Positions 26,801-34,382 of a stretch of DNA of 64,000 nucleotides are shown here, one piece after another. A program made the translations under genes and the position numbers. The notes beneath the pieces are model-generated. The model saw only the letters and a program-made list of their open reading frames with translations, was not told where the DNA came from and did not search any database. The first letter of the stretch is position 1, and every line of letters begins with the position of its first letter. The stretch comes from UBA11591 sp040220895 (GTDB lineage Bacteria; Bacteroidota; Bacteroidia; Flavobacteriales_E; Vicingaceae): the NCBI GenBank assembly GCA_040220895.1, contig JAVJVY010000016.1:124001-188000 (forward strand), written 5' to 3'.

Positions 26801-27050
26801 TCAGCAATGAATAAGAGATTCTATTTTGAAGAGCAGAAAAGGTACCTGTCAGGATCATACCCAATATCCCGGAAACCAAGAATCCAAAACCTAGCTGGTC
26901 TTTTCCATATTTCATCATGAATAGCGTCGTTGAACTGTTTTCAAGGGTCGCAAAGAACACACCGATGAAAAATGATTGAAGCACTAACAGGAAGACCGTT
27001 CCCGCTTCGCGCGTTTCAATGTTCAACGATTTTAGAAGAGCCGTATACAT
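23862..27050 (-). CDS. NTT/MFS-like membrane protein fused to HEAT repeats and a cyclic-nucleotide-binding domain
   Basis: This 1,062-residue fusion has three parts. Residues 1 to about 435 form roughly 12 transmembrane helices resembling the MFS/ADP-ATP translocase (NTT) group. After a charged linker, residues about 515-780 are helical HEAT-like repeats (for example DRVKAAKIIGDSENQQF and VPQVKLQAIHSIIKLKN). The C-terminal about 125 residues form a cyclic-nucleotide-binding fold: EIKKGDVLIENGKDNSNYF, a loop at LEFGEHQVVNDLIF, then RAESEMSVYELD. The classical phosphate-binding motif (FGExALL plus R) is altered to FGEHQVVNDL, so cAMP binding is uncertain. Transport substrate is unknown. A good -7 box plus the shared 15-mer lie just upstream. 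Confidence 0.8.
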   Translation of the reverse strand: MYTALLKSLNIETREAGTVFLLVLQSFFIGVFFATLENSSTTLFMMKYGKDQLGFGFLVSGILGMILTGTFSALQNRISYSLLITINMILITLLTFAMWFSFQYTNWEWLEFSIFSLMGALFILSLVAFSGMASRLFTLRQGKRLFSIIDSGLVFGMIVICIAIPFINKIIPSIRDLILISAVSIFFAFIFQTIIAARYRKILRGEKTVTDSKEVVETVGVGKFFSNKYIRLLAIFVMISMVALFFTSYNFLTVGQINYPLEIDFSSFIANFTIAVMAFSFILKTFVYSKLIKTYGLQVSLMVAPVLIGFFALVAAVVGSFGYAAESTSFIIFFLLLALVRFFAINLKDSIQTPSLRLLFQPIDARIRYNVQAKVEGLVNEISATLSGLILMGLSALSFIDLINYSQILVVIVAIWIYVTIQLYREYQNMLRNSLVEYKQKKQLEENKGEQRNEAEMIHDNAMAVKKIEKHLELMREYEPTLFDLRLDQLLKESNIQSKRIAIQSIDESELFGSIKELKKIEKEEKDPEIKSMAGTVRSKLEKSFKDLMDDEKILYLAKSKNYIDRVKAAKIIGDSENQQFTSMLKNLLRDLVPQVKLQAIHSIIKLKNHDLWPSLIDQLADVQFRAAAEAAIIQIGPEILTSLERAYYKSGAGADLLISIVGLYGQIGGDQAIKYLLKKINDPNRQIVLKALHSLKALGYMAESELIQNQIFQAIELNISVAAWNFAARHDVEEQGLSALLLEAFDREIQENYNMIFLLLSLAYDPESIQHIRENIESGTTEGVSFAIEMLDLFIADQLKTVLFPLLEDNRPEEKIRELEAHFPINVYGDKEVLKQIMNRSANFLNNYTRACAIYTYLDLEKEEQVISNDIVANLFNPDHLLKETSAIVMNSIDPGFYEKSIDRLSDSDRDRLEVAIKNFNKNPFSVLIEKVIFLNRMKEMLGKDQDMIEELALNINYREIKKGDVLIENGKDNSNYFIVSGKATVQLKNTVLEFGEHQVVNDLIFIDSDGPEAIMRAESEMSVYELDSASLNNLMYKYPRIGEIMLQVIDLRITSTGVIA

Positions 27051-27061
27051 AGCCTAGGTTT

Positions 27062-27087
27062 TATCAACTAGCTAATCTACAAAATTA
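27062..27087 (-). promoter_or_regulatory. Predicted promoter plus CTAG-centred operator of the membrane-fusion gene
   Basis: On the minus strand TAATTTTG (27087-27080) is a perfect TAnnTTTG box. Three bases later lies ATTAGCTAGTTGATA (27076-27062), identical over 15 bases to the site at 21684-21698. The ATG at 27050 follows after 11 bases, so the leader is very short and any protein bound at the 15-mer would cover both the transcription start and the translation start region. Confidence 0.6.
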
Positions 27088-27165
27088 TAATAGAAGAAAC
27101 CAACAGGAAGAAAAAGTGCGGTCACGGTAAATAATTAATAAACAAGAAGTTATTGAACAATTGAT

Positions 27166-29088
27166 TTAATCTAGCTTTTCAAGCAATACAGACAGTTCTT
27201 CCCATTGTTTCATAAAGACATCGAGCTCACTCTTAAGGGCCTGATATTCATCTATTAGGTCAGGATTATAATCCTTGCTGGCCGCAATTTCAGTAGTTAG
27301 TTGACCGATTTTGGTTTCAGTGGCTTCTATCGATTTTTCTAATTTCTGAATCTTAGATGAGATCTTATTACGCTCTTTTTTCTCGCCCTTTTTTCGCTCA
27401 TATTCTAGCTTGTTTTCTGAATTACCGTTATTGTTTTTCGTTTTTCCGTTTGAGGTTGGAACGTGAAACTGATCCAGGCTTTCAAGCTTTCTTGAGTTGA
27501 GAAATTCTTTAATACCTCCATTGTAATTAACAAGTCCTTCAGCGGTGAATGCCACTACCTTATCTGTTAGACCCGATAGAAATTCTCGATCGTGTGAAAC
27601 GACAATGACACTGCCTTTAAATTCACTTAGCGCCTCTTTAAGAATTTTTTTGGATTGAATATCAAGATGATTGGTGGGCTCATCCAGTACTAAGAAGTTT
27701 ACCGGACGAAGCAAGAGTTTGCACAATGCCAAACGGGCTTTTTCCCCTCCCGACAACACTTTTACCTTCTTGTATTGATCATCACCCGAAAAAAGGAAAG
27801 CACCCAGAAGGTTTCTAAGTGTTTGGGAAGGGGTGTCTGACTGGACTTCTTCAACCGTGGTGATCACATCCAGGGTTGGATCTAGCGTATCAGATTGATC
27901 CTGGGCATAATACCCAATATTGACCTGATGACCTAAGGCGACTTGACCACCGCAGTCTAATTCGCCCATAATTATTCTGGATAAGGTTGTTTTACCGGCA
28001 CCATTCTTCCCCACAAAGGCAATTTTTTCACCTCTGCCAATGATTAGATTCACATCCTCAAGAACTTTTTTACTGTCGAAGGATTTTGAAACACCTTTAA
28101 GCTCAAGGTTTATTTTACCGGATCTCGGGGCGTCCGGAAATCGGATCTTCATCTTGGCGATCACTTCCTCGTCCAATTCAATCCTGTCCATTTTATCCAG
28201 TTTCTTGATACGCGACTGGACCTGGCTTGCTTTGGTGTTTTTGGCACGAAAGCGATTAATAAATGCTTCGGTATCCTTTATGACTTTCTGCTGGTTTTTT
28301 TGGGCAGAAAGTAGGGTTTCTCTTACTTCTTGTCTCCGCTCCAAATAGTTGGAGTAGGGCAATGGGTAGTCGTAAAGTGTTTTATCAGCGATTTCGATGG
28401 TGCGATTTGTAATCTTATTCAAGAATGTGATGTCGTGAGAAATCAGAATAATAGAACAAGGCAGATTGCCTAGAAAACTTTCTAACCATTGGATTGATTC
28501 AATATCTAAATGGTTGGTTGGTTCATCCAATAACAACAGCTGGGGTTCGCTTAGCAATATTTTGGCCAATTCAATCCGCATTCTCCAGCCACCACTGAAT
28601 TGCGATGTTGGTTTGTCGAAATCATCTTGCAAGAAACCAAGACCCAAGAGCACTTTTTCGACTTTGGCAGATACGTCATACCAACCCCGCAGGGCAAGGC
28701 TTTCTGTAATGTCTGATTGCTCATGGATCAGGTCCATGTAAACTTTAGAGTGATGATCCTTATTTTGGCTGAGTTCGGCAGTAACTACTTCCAGGCGAGT
28801 GTTGGCTTCCAGAAGATCGCTGAATGCCCGGCATGCTTCATCAAAAACACTCTGCCCTTCAGGTAAAGGCATCTCTTGGGGTAAGTATCCGATTCTTAGT
28901 TCTTTGGCGGCACTTATAACTCCGGTGTCGGCATCATTGATTCCGGCAATAACTTTCAGTAAAGAGGATTTTCCAGCACCGTTTTTACCAATCAGACCTA
29001 TTTTGTCGCCCTTGCTTATTTGACATGAGACTTCATCCAGGATGATCCTGCCGCCAAAAAGAATGGATATTTTATCGATGCCTAACAT
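27166..29088 (-). CDS. ABC-F family ATPase (ribosome-associated type)
   Basis: This protein is 640 residues from ATG 29088; the frame continues upstream, but homologues begin at this MLGIDKISI. It has two ABC ATPase domains and no membrane segments: Walker A GLIGKNGAGKSS and FVGKNGAGKTT, signatures FSGGWRMR and LSGGEKAR, and Walker B plus switch LLLDEPTNHLDI and LVLDEPTNHLDI. A charged inter-domain linker (residues about 235-310) and a C-terminal coiled coil (about 550-640, lysine/glutamate rich) match Uup/YdiF-like ABC-F factors. These act on the ribosome in translation or antibiotic protection; which applies here cannot be told. Confidence 0.92.
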   Translation of the reverse strand: MLGIDKISILFGGRIILDEVSCQISKGDKIGLIGKNGAGKSSLLKVIAGINDADTGVISAAKELRIGYLPQEMPLPEGQSVFDEACRAFSDLLEANTRLEVVTAELSQNKDHHSKVYMDLIHEQSDITESLALRGWYDVSAKVEKVLLGLGFLQDDFDKPTSQFSGGWRMRIELAKILLSEPQLLLLDEPTNHLDIESIQWLESFLGNLPCSIILISHDITFLNKITNRTIEIADKTLYDYPLPYSNYLERRQEVRETLLSAQKNQQKVIKDTEAFINRFRAKNTKASQVQSRIKKLDKMDRIELDEEVIAKMKIRFPDAPRSGKINLELKGVSKSFDSKKVLEDVNLIIGRGEKIAFVGKNGAGKTTLSRIIMGELDCGGQVALGHQVNIGYYAQDQSDTLDPTLDVITTVEEVQSDTPSQTLRNLLGAFLFSGDDQYKKVKVLSGGEKARLALCKLLLRPVNFLVLDEPTNHLDIQSKKILKEALSEFKGSVIVVSHDREFLSGLTDKVVAFTAEGLVNYNGGIKEFLNSRKLESLDQFHVPTSNGKTKNNNGNSENKLEYERKKGEKKERNKISSKIQKLEKSIEATETKIGQLTTEIAASKDYNPDLIDEYQALKSELDVFMKQWEELSVLLEKLD

Positions 29089-29143
29089 TGAACTTTGTGC
29101 AAATGAACTAAAAAAGAACAAAGTGATTACTTTTGCCGTCTGA

Positions 29144-29515
29144 ATGATAAAACCCGGGCAAAAACTTTACAGTATTCTTCATTTTAAATGTCCGAGATGC
29201 CATAAGGGGGACGTTTTTACAAATCAGCATCCATACGGAATTCGAAATTTCTTCGACATGCCTGCAAAATGTTCTAATTGCGGTTTAAAGTATGAAGCCG
29301 AACCCGGATTCTTTTATGGAGCGATGTATGTCAGTTATGCCTTATCAATACTCATTTCTGGATTGGTTTGGTTTGTATTGAACCTTTTTAACCAACCTTT
29401 TTGGATTATTATTTGGACCGTTATACCCGCATTGATCATTTCAATACCCCCATTGTTCAAAATATCGAGGGTCATATGGTTGAACTTTTTTGTCAGTTAC
29501 AAGGATCAGGAATAA
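29144..29515 (+). CDS. DUF983 family membrane protein
   Basis: This 123-residue protein has two close CxxC pairs (CPRCHKG near residue 17 and CSNCGLKYE near 44), probably binding zinc, followed by two transmembrane helices (about 60-80 and 85-105). This is the usual DUF983 layout, a small membrane family of unknown function common in Bacteroidota. It is transcribed divergently from the ABC-F gene across 55 bases. TACTTTTG at 29128-29135 matches the -7 consensus but lies only 8 bases before the ATG, which would give a nearly leaderless mRNA. Confidence 0.85.
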   Translation: MIKPGQKLYSILHFKCPRCHKGDVFTNQHPYGIRNFFDMPAKCSNCGLKYEAEPGFFYGAMYVSYALSILISGLVWFVLNLFNQPFWIIIWTVIPALIISIPPLFKISRVIWLNFFVSYKDQE

Positions 29516-29546
29516 AAAAAGCCCCTGGCAATTGTCAGAGGCTTTG
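29516..29546 (-). terminator. Terminator of the porP-gldKLMN transcript
   Basis: On the minus strand AAAGCCTCTGAC, a 4-base loop, and GCCAGGGGCTTT form a stem with two mismatches that is followed by a run of T. It lies 20 bases after the gldN stop. On the plus strand it follows the DUF983 stop directly and could also end that transcript, although the T-run there is poor. Confidence 0.8.
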
Positions 29547-29565
29547 AATCAGTTCTTTTCGACTT

Positions 29566-30408
29566 TTAGTAATGCCATAGATCATGCTCGTAATTGAAGA
29601 TCTGAGTTTTAATTCGCTCCGATTCCAATAATACATCAATGCCTGTCTTGTAGTCGGCAATGTAACGCTCAAACACATTCGACTCTTTTCTGACAAAACT
29701 GCTAAAGGTTCTTTTCCAGAATACGTCTTCATAAGTTCGGCGCTCAGCGTCGTTGAAAGTGTTGAATACATCGTAATTGGCGAAGACATAACGGGCTTCC
29801 GGGAAATAGACCCAGAACAATGGCCTTGGACCACGAACCGTTCCGTCGTCATTCAATTTTTCTTGAACAGGACAAAGACCTATGATTCTTACGTCAAGAA
29901 CAGAACGCTCCCGATCAAAGATCCAGTCTTCTTTGACCCAATACCATTTTATTTCATCTGCAGTGATAGGGTCAGGGACACTGTCAAGAACCATGGTTCC
30001 AAAATCGTCTTCCCGATAGATCGTAGCGTATTCACTTAACATACCCAGAGCTTCGGTTTTGGTCATTGGCCTTTTGAACTCATCATCAAAGGCCGCATCT
30101 CCATAAGCGGTGATGGTACCCTCATCTATACCTGCCAAAAGCACTTGAAATAAACTTTTTCGATTGTCTATTTCATCAATAGGATAAAACAATGGGTGGT
30201 TTATTTTCTCCCTAAGGGGCAGCGTGCGCCAGATTCGTTTACTCCACATCACATCGGCTTCTCTTACTTGGGTGTAAGGAATTACTCTCCTTGTGGGAGT
30301 GTTTTCCTTAATGTAAACTCCATCAAGAATTTTATTCTGCGCTACACCTGCAATAGGAGACAGGATTACCGCTAAAACACCTATGATCAATACCTTCTTC
30401 ACATTCAT
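29566..30408 (-). CDS. gldN: Type IX secretion/gliding motility protein GldN
   Basis: This 280-residue periplasmic protein has a signal peptide ending AGVAQ. It shows the GldN/PorN family sequence, including YTQVREADVMWSKRIWR, REKINHPLFYP and the later VLDVRIIGLCPVQE. GldN/PorN forms, with GldK/PorK, the large periplasmic ring of the T9SS associated with the outer membrane. It is the last gene of the K-L-M-N order, 24 bases after gldM, and is followed by a terminator. Length is typical. Confidence 0.95.
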   Translation of the reverse strand: MNVKKVLIIGVLAVILSPIAGVAQNKILDGVYIKENTPTRRVIPYTQVREADVMWSKRIWRTLPLREKINHPLFYPIDEIDNRKSLFQVLLAGIDEGTITAYGDAAFDDEFKRPMTKTEALGMLSEYATIYREDDFGTMVLDSVPDPITADEIKWYWVKEDWIFDRERSVLDVRIIGLCPVQEKLNDDGTVRGPRPLFWVYFPEARYVFANYDVFNTFNDAERRTYEDVFWKRTFSSFVRKESNVFERYIADYKTGIDVLLESERIKTQIFNYEHDLWHY

Positions 30409-30432
30409 GGCCTTCTGTTTAAATAAACTAAC

Positions 30433-32082
30433 TTATTGAAGTTTTAAGCTCACCGGACCAAGTTCCCTTGTACTTCCATCGGGCATTTTCACCTCAATTT
30501 TCTCAAAATAAACTTTGCTGTTCTTTTTTGATTTCGAAATCAGATTCTTCACGCTGCCGGTAATACTTGCACCGCGAACTTTCTCTTCAACCAATGCTCC
30601 GCCACTTACTGTAGTAGAGAAAACATAACCGGTTACTATTGGTGTCAGATCGAAATCGAAATTCTCCATTTTTGCAAAAACTTTGCTCGAATTTTCAAGA
30701 ATAACCTTTTTGACGTTTGCAGATCCTGTTTCGCCAGCTACATAAGGCACCGGATTCGGTATCGATTTGACCCGGAACTTCATTTCTCCCATGGACTTTT
30801 TACCTCCGGCCGGCATATCCGCAGATACCCTAATCACGGCTTCGTTTCCACCTTTAACACGAACGATAAAGCCATCTTTACCTCTGGTCAAACTACCGTT
30901 TGAAATGGAAGGACTAAGCTTGTCGGCAGGAACACCTGGGACAGAGATGCTTACAGGATTATCAACTCCTTTATAAAACACATTCATTTTATCTGCTGAA
31001 ACAACTAAACTAGGCCTGGCGACTGTGTAGGTCGTTTTAAAAGGCTTCAGAATGTCCCTTCCATCGTCTGTATGGAAATTAATAATTCCGTGATAGGTAA
31101 ACTCACCTTCAGACGTACCTTTAATGGCCATTTGTCCCTTACCACCTACGACTTTCATATCAACTCTGTCATCACTGGTTATTTCCCAAGTGGTAGAATC
31201 AATATTCTTTCCAAAATACATTTTAGGGTTTTTGGTACTGTCATAGGCAGCCAAGAAAACTTCTGCTTTAAAGGAGTCGCCCTGAATAATGTAATTCGAT
31301 GTAGGAATGATGGCAGCATCTATCTTGTTGAATTTAATAGATCCGGCATCCACATTTGCATATAGTTGCTTCACAACATCTGATTCTGCATTTCTGATAT
31401 CACCCTGAAGTTTGGACATAATAGTCAATGCAGCAGCAAGCGGAATGTGATAGAAGTTATATGATTCCCATGTATTAACAGTTCCAGAGGCGTCTTTCAA
31501 ATTTTCAAAATTGAAAGTGGCATTTAAACTGGCTTCAAGCGAGCTACCGGGAGTGGCGTAACCTAATAGGGCGTCACGATAGGCAATCATTTTCTCCTTT
31601 AGCTCCCTGGCTGTTAATTCTCCGTCCTTCGGAGATTCAGGCTCCGAACCAACAAGGATATTGGTCAAGACATCATAATTATCTTTTGCATTGATAAACT
31701 TGATGTTTACCGTGGTGTCGTTTCCATTTGCATCTTTTCCAATGGCAGCTTGAAGGTTCTCATATCCTTCCGTTGCAGCGATAATGTTGGCCTTCATCTG
31801 CATAATATGGGCGTACAATTCATCAGAACGCAGTTTAACATCCTTGGCGCGGTCATAAAAAGGCTTCACCTTTGCCGGGTTCTCACTAAAGGACTTTTCA
31901 AAATTGGCATACTGAACATTTATTTTATCCATGAAGTTCGTATTGGTCTTTTCCAGACCATCGTTCACGATGATAAAAGCGTCCAAAATATCTTTTGATA
32001 CGTTCATGGCCAAGAGTGCGGTGAGTACCAAGTACATCATACCGATCATTTTCTGCCGGGGCGGAAGTTTATTACCTGCCAT
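30433..32082 (-). CDS. gldM: Type IX secretion/gliding motor protein GldM
   Basis: This 549-residue inner-membrane protein has a single N-terminal helix (MIGMMYLVLTALLAMNVS, about residues 13-30) and a long periplasmic part of stacked domains. GldM/PorM forms a dimer that enters the GldL ring and transmits proton-motive-force-driven rotation to the GldK-GldN ring. The N-terminal GNKLPPRQKMIGMMYLVLTA block is a family hallmark. It lies between gldL and gldN in the usual order. Confidence 0.96.
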   Translation of the reverse strand: MAGNKLPPRQKMIGMMYLVLTALLAMNVSKDILDAFIIVNDGLEKTNTNFMDKINVQYANFEKSFSENPAKVKPFYDRAKDVKLRSDELYAHIMQMKANIIAATEGYENLQAAIGKDANGNDTTVNIKFINAKDNYDVLTNILVGSEPESPKDGELTARELKEKMIAYRDALLGYATPGSSLEASLNATFNFENLKDASGTVNTWESYNFYHIPLAAALTIMSKLQGDIRNAESDVVKQLYANVDAGSIKFNKIDAAIIPTSNYIIQGDSFKAEVFLAAYDSTKNPKMYFGKNIDSTTWEITSDDRVDMKVVGGKGQMAIKGTSEGEFTYHGIINFHTDDGRDILKPFKTTYTVARPSLVVSADKMNVFYKGVDNPVSISVPGVPADKLSPSISNGSLTRGKDGFIVRVKGGNEAVIRVSADMPAGGKKSMGEMKFRVKSIPNPVPYVAGETGSANVKKVILENSSKVFAKMENFDFDLTPIVTGYVFSTTVSGGALVEEKVRGASITGSVKNLISKSKKNSKVYFEKIEVKMPDGSTRELGPVSLKLQ

Positions 32083-32134
32083 TCTATTCTTGTGAGTTTA
32101 AACGATGAAACGAATGAATAATTGAGGATTGAGA

Positions 32135-32950
32135 TTATTGTGGACTGACATTCATTGCCGTCAACATGTTGCCATATACCGTATTCAAAGATGTTAAGTT
32201 TGAAGCCAGTTTGGAAATGTTTTCCTTGTACTGTTGTGTTCCTTCGATCGAACTGCTCAGGCTGTCAATAAGTTGACCAATTCCTTCATAGGCCTGAGAA
32301 GTGTTCTGCATGTGCTCATTGACCGTTTGAAGCTGCAATTCATAAACACTGTTCAAGGCAGATAGGTTCTTAGTGATGTTACGGAAGTTGTTTGAATACT
32401 CAGTTCCTTCTTCTTCGCTTACGACCAACGCATTCAAATTCTCTGAAGCTTTAACATAGGAATCAGAAAGCTCCTTAACCCGGCTTGAAGCCTCTTGAAG
32501 GCTTTCAGTATATTCCGATGTTGAAGCTGCTGCTCCGGATACATCACTTATTTTGGAAGCATTGTCAGCAAGACTTCGCAATCCCGTTCCAAGGCTTTCA
32601 ATTAATTCAGGTCCAATCCTAGCGTCTTCAAGCATGTGATCCAATTGCTCGGTTATTGATCCCTTGTCATCCGACTCTTCTTCCATGAGAAGATCCATTT
32701 CTTCATCCATTCCGGCCAATTCAGGATAAACAAGTGACCAATCCACTTCCATGTGAGGTGGTTCGAAGGCGGAAAAGGCAAAGATCACGGCTTCTGTCAA
32801 GAGACCAACGGTAAGCATGATTCCGGCACCGGGCCAGTGCATGATTTTAAAGAGTGCACCGACAATTACAATGGATGCTCCAAATCCATAGAGCATACCC
32901 ATCATTTTTTTTCCTTTTTTGGTCTCAAAGAGAAATTCAGAAAATCCCAT
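32135..32950 (-). CDS. gldL: Type IX secretion/gliding motor protein GldL
   Basis: This 271-residue protein has two N-terminal transmembrane helices (about residues 17-35 and 42-60) with the family motif FKIMHWPGAG between them. A Glu in the second helix (LLTEAVIFAFSAFEP) is the likely proton-relay residue. The rest is a cytoplasmic coiled-coil-rich domain. GldL/PorL forms the pentameric ring that, with the GldM dimer, makes the T9SS/gliding motor. It is 47 bases downstream of gldK. Confidence 0.95.
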   Translation of the reverse strand: MGFSEFLFETKKGKKMMGMLYGFGASIVIVGALFKIMHWPGAGIMLTVGLLTEAVIFAFSAFEPPHMEVDWSLVYPELAGMDEEMDLLMEEESDDKGSITEQLDHMLEDARIGPELIESLGTGLRSLADNASKISDVSGAAASTSEYTESLQEASSRVKELSDSYVKASENLNALVVSEEEGTEYSNNFRNITKNLSALNSVYELQLQTVNEHMQNTSQAYEGIGQLIDSLSSSIEGTQQYKENISKLASNLTSLNTVYGNMLTAMNVSPQ

Positions 32951-32997
32951 AATAGTTTGGCGTTAAATTTTGTTAGTTCGGATAAAAATAAAAAATA

Positions 32998-34287
32998 TTA
33001 CAGATTATCGTCCTTTGCGCGACCTAAATAAGTCATTACGCATCGAAATCCAATGTAGCACTTGGCCGTATCCTGATATTCATAGGTCCTTGTGCTGTTT
33101 TGCAAATAGTGCCCCACATCTTTCCAACTTCCACCTCTGATAACTTTACGCTTCAGTGAAGGAGGGTCAGACTCTTTTGCCTGGTATTGGTAATCGGGGT
33201 TAAGGTCATGTGAAAAATTGTAAGCTGACTCATCGTACGAATTACTTGTCCATTCAGCGACGTTGCCGGCCATGCAAAACAGACCGAAATCATTCGGGTT
33301 GTATGAATTGATCTTCACGGTGTGGAATCCACCATCATCTACATAGTTACCGCGCATTGGTTTGAAATTACCTAAAAAGCAACCACGGCTATTTCTGATA
33401 TAAGGTCCACCCCAGGGGTATTTACTCAAATCAAGACCGCCTCTGGCAGCGTATTCCCATTCACTCTCGGTAGGTAATCTGAAGTCCTGAACAATGGCTG
33501 TGCCACGACCTCTCAGATAATTATTCAAAAGTTGTGTCCTCCAAATGCAAAAAGCCCTTGCTTGTTTCCAGCTAACACCAACCAGTGGGTAGTCATCGTA
33601 GGCGGGATGCCAGAAATACATGTTCGTCATAGGCTCATTAAAAGAATATGAAAAGTCATGCACCCAAGCCAGTGTATCTGGATAAACATTAATGATGTCT
33701 TTCTTGATGAAAACAGAACGATCTATTAAGCCTTGCTCACGATTTTTTCGCTGAGCTGCTTCTTTAATATCTACCCAGTAATATTCGTATTTAAGTTTTC
33801 GAGTATCTATTTCCTTACGTCTGTAAAAGCGCTCATGCTCAGGATAGTACATGACTTCAAGAGCTTCCCGCTCTTCGTCTCCCAGCCAATTAATTCGCTC
33901 GCTCCAATTAATGAGTGGTGGATCCAAATCTTCACCGTACCAATCCACGGTGACTAAGTGATCTTCACTAACTTCTTCACCCAAAATCATATGAGCAATG
34001 GAATCCCTGACCCAGAATACAAATTGTCTGTATTCATTATTAGAAATTTCTGTCTGGTCCATGTAGAACGCCTGTACAGAAACAGTTCTTTTCTGAGTCG
34101 TAAATGAACGCGGCACGTCCTGGTCATCCTCACCCTGCGTATAGCTTCCCATAGGGATAAAAAGCATTCCAAAGGGATCCGGCTGGTACCAAGGCTCACG
34201 GCCTTGAACACCGATCAACTCTCCATTTCCAGTTGCACAACTGGCGAATACACCAGCTATCAACATTATAATTCCTACCTTTTTCAT
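32998..34287 (-). CDS. gldK: Type IX secretion/gliding lipoprotein GldK
   Basis: This protein is 429 residues from ATG 34287, preferred over an in-frame TTG at 34296. The signal peptide ends in the lipobox GVFASC, so it is lipidated near residue 17. The main domain is of the FGE-sulfatase/formylglycine-enzyme fold, seen in IPMGSYTQGEDD, PLVGVSWKQARAFC, RLPTESEWEYAARGG and the C-terminal VIRGGSWKDV...GFRCV. In this family the fold is structural. GldK/PorK anchors the T9SS ring to the outer membrane. It is first of the K-L-M-N series. Confidence 0.95.
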   Translation of the reverse strand: MKKVGIIMLIAGVFASCATGNGELIGVQGREPWYQPDPFGMLFIPMGSYTQGEDDQDVPRSFTTQKRTVSVQAFYMDQTEISNNEYRQFVFWVRDSIAHMILGEEVSEDHLVTVDWYGEDLDPPLINWSERINWLGDEEREALEVMYYPEHERFYRRKEIDTRKLKYEYYWVDIKEAAQRKNREQGLIDRSVFIKKDIINVYPDTLAWVHDFSYSFNEPMTNMYFWHPAYDDYPLVGVSWKQARAFCIWRTQLLNNYLRGRGTAIVQDFRLPTESEWEYAARGGLDLSKYPWGGPYIRNSRGCFLGNFKPMRGNYVDDGGFHTVKINSYNPNDFGLFCMAGNVAEWTSNSYDESAYNFSHDLNPDYQYQAKESDPPSLKRKVIRGGSWKDVGHYLQNSTRTYEYQDTAKCYIGFRCVMTYLGRAKDDNL

Positions 34288-34382
34288 GTCGATCAAATTA
34301 ATAAACCCTTATTTTTTCTCTTTATTGTGCGCTTAAATTCTGCTCTTTAACGGTTTACGGATTACAAGGTTACAAAAAAAAC

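Noticed and set aside
27166..29121. ABC-F start at 29121
   Set aside because: The extra residues (FFFSSFAQSS) are not seen in the family, which begins at the ATG at 29088.
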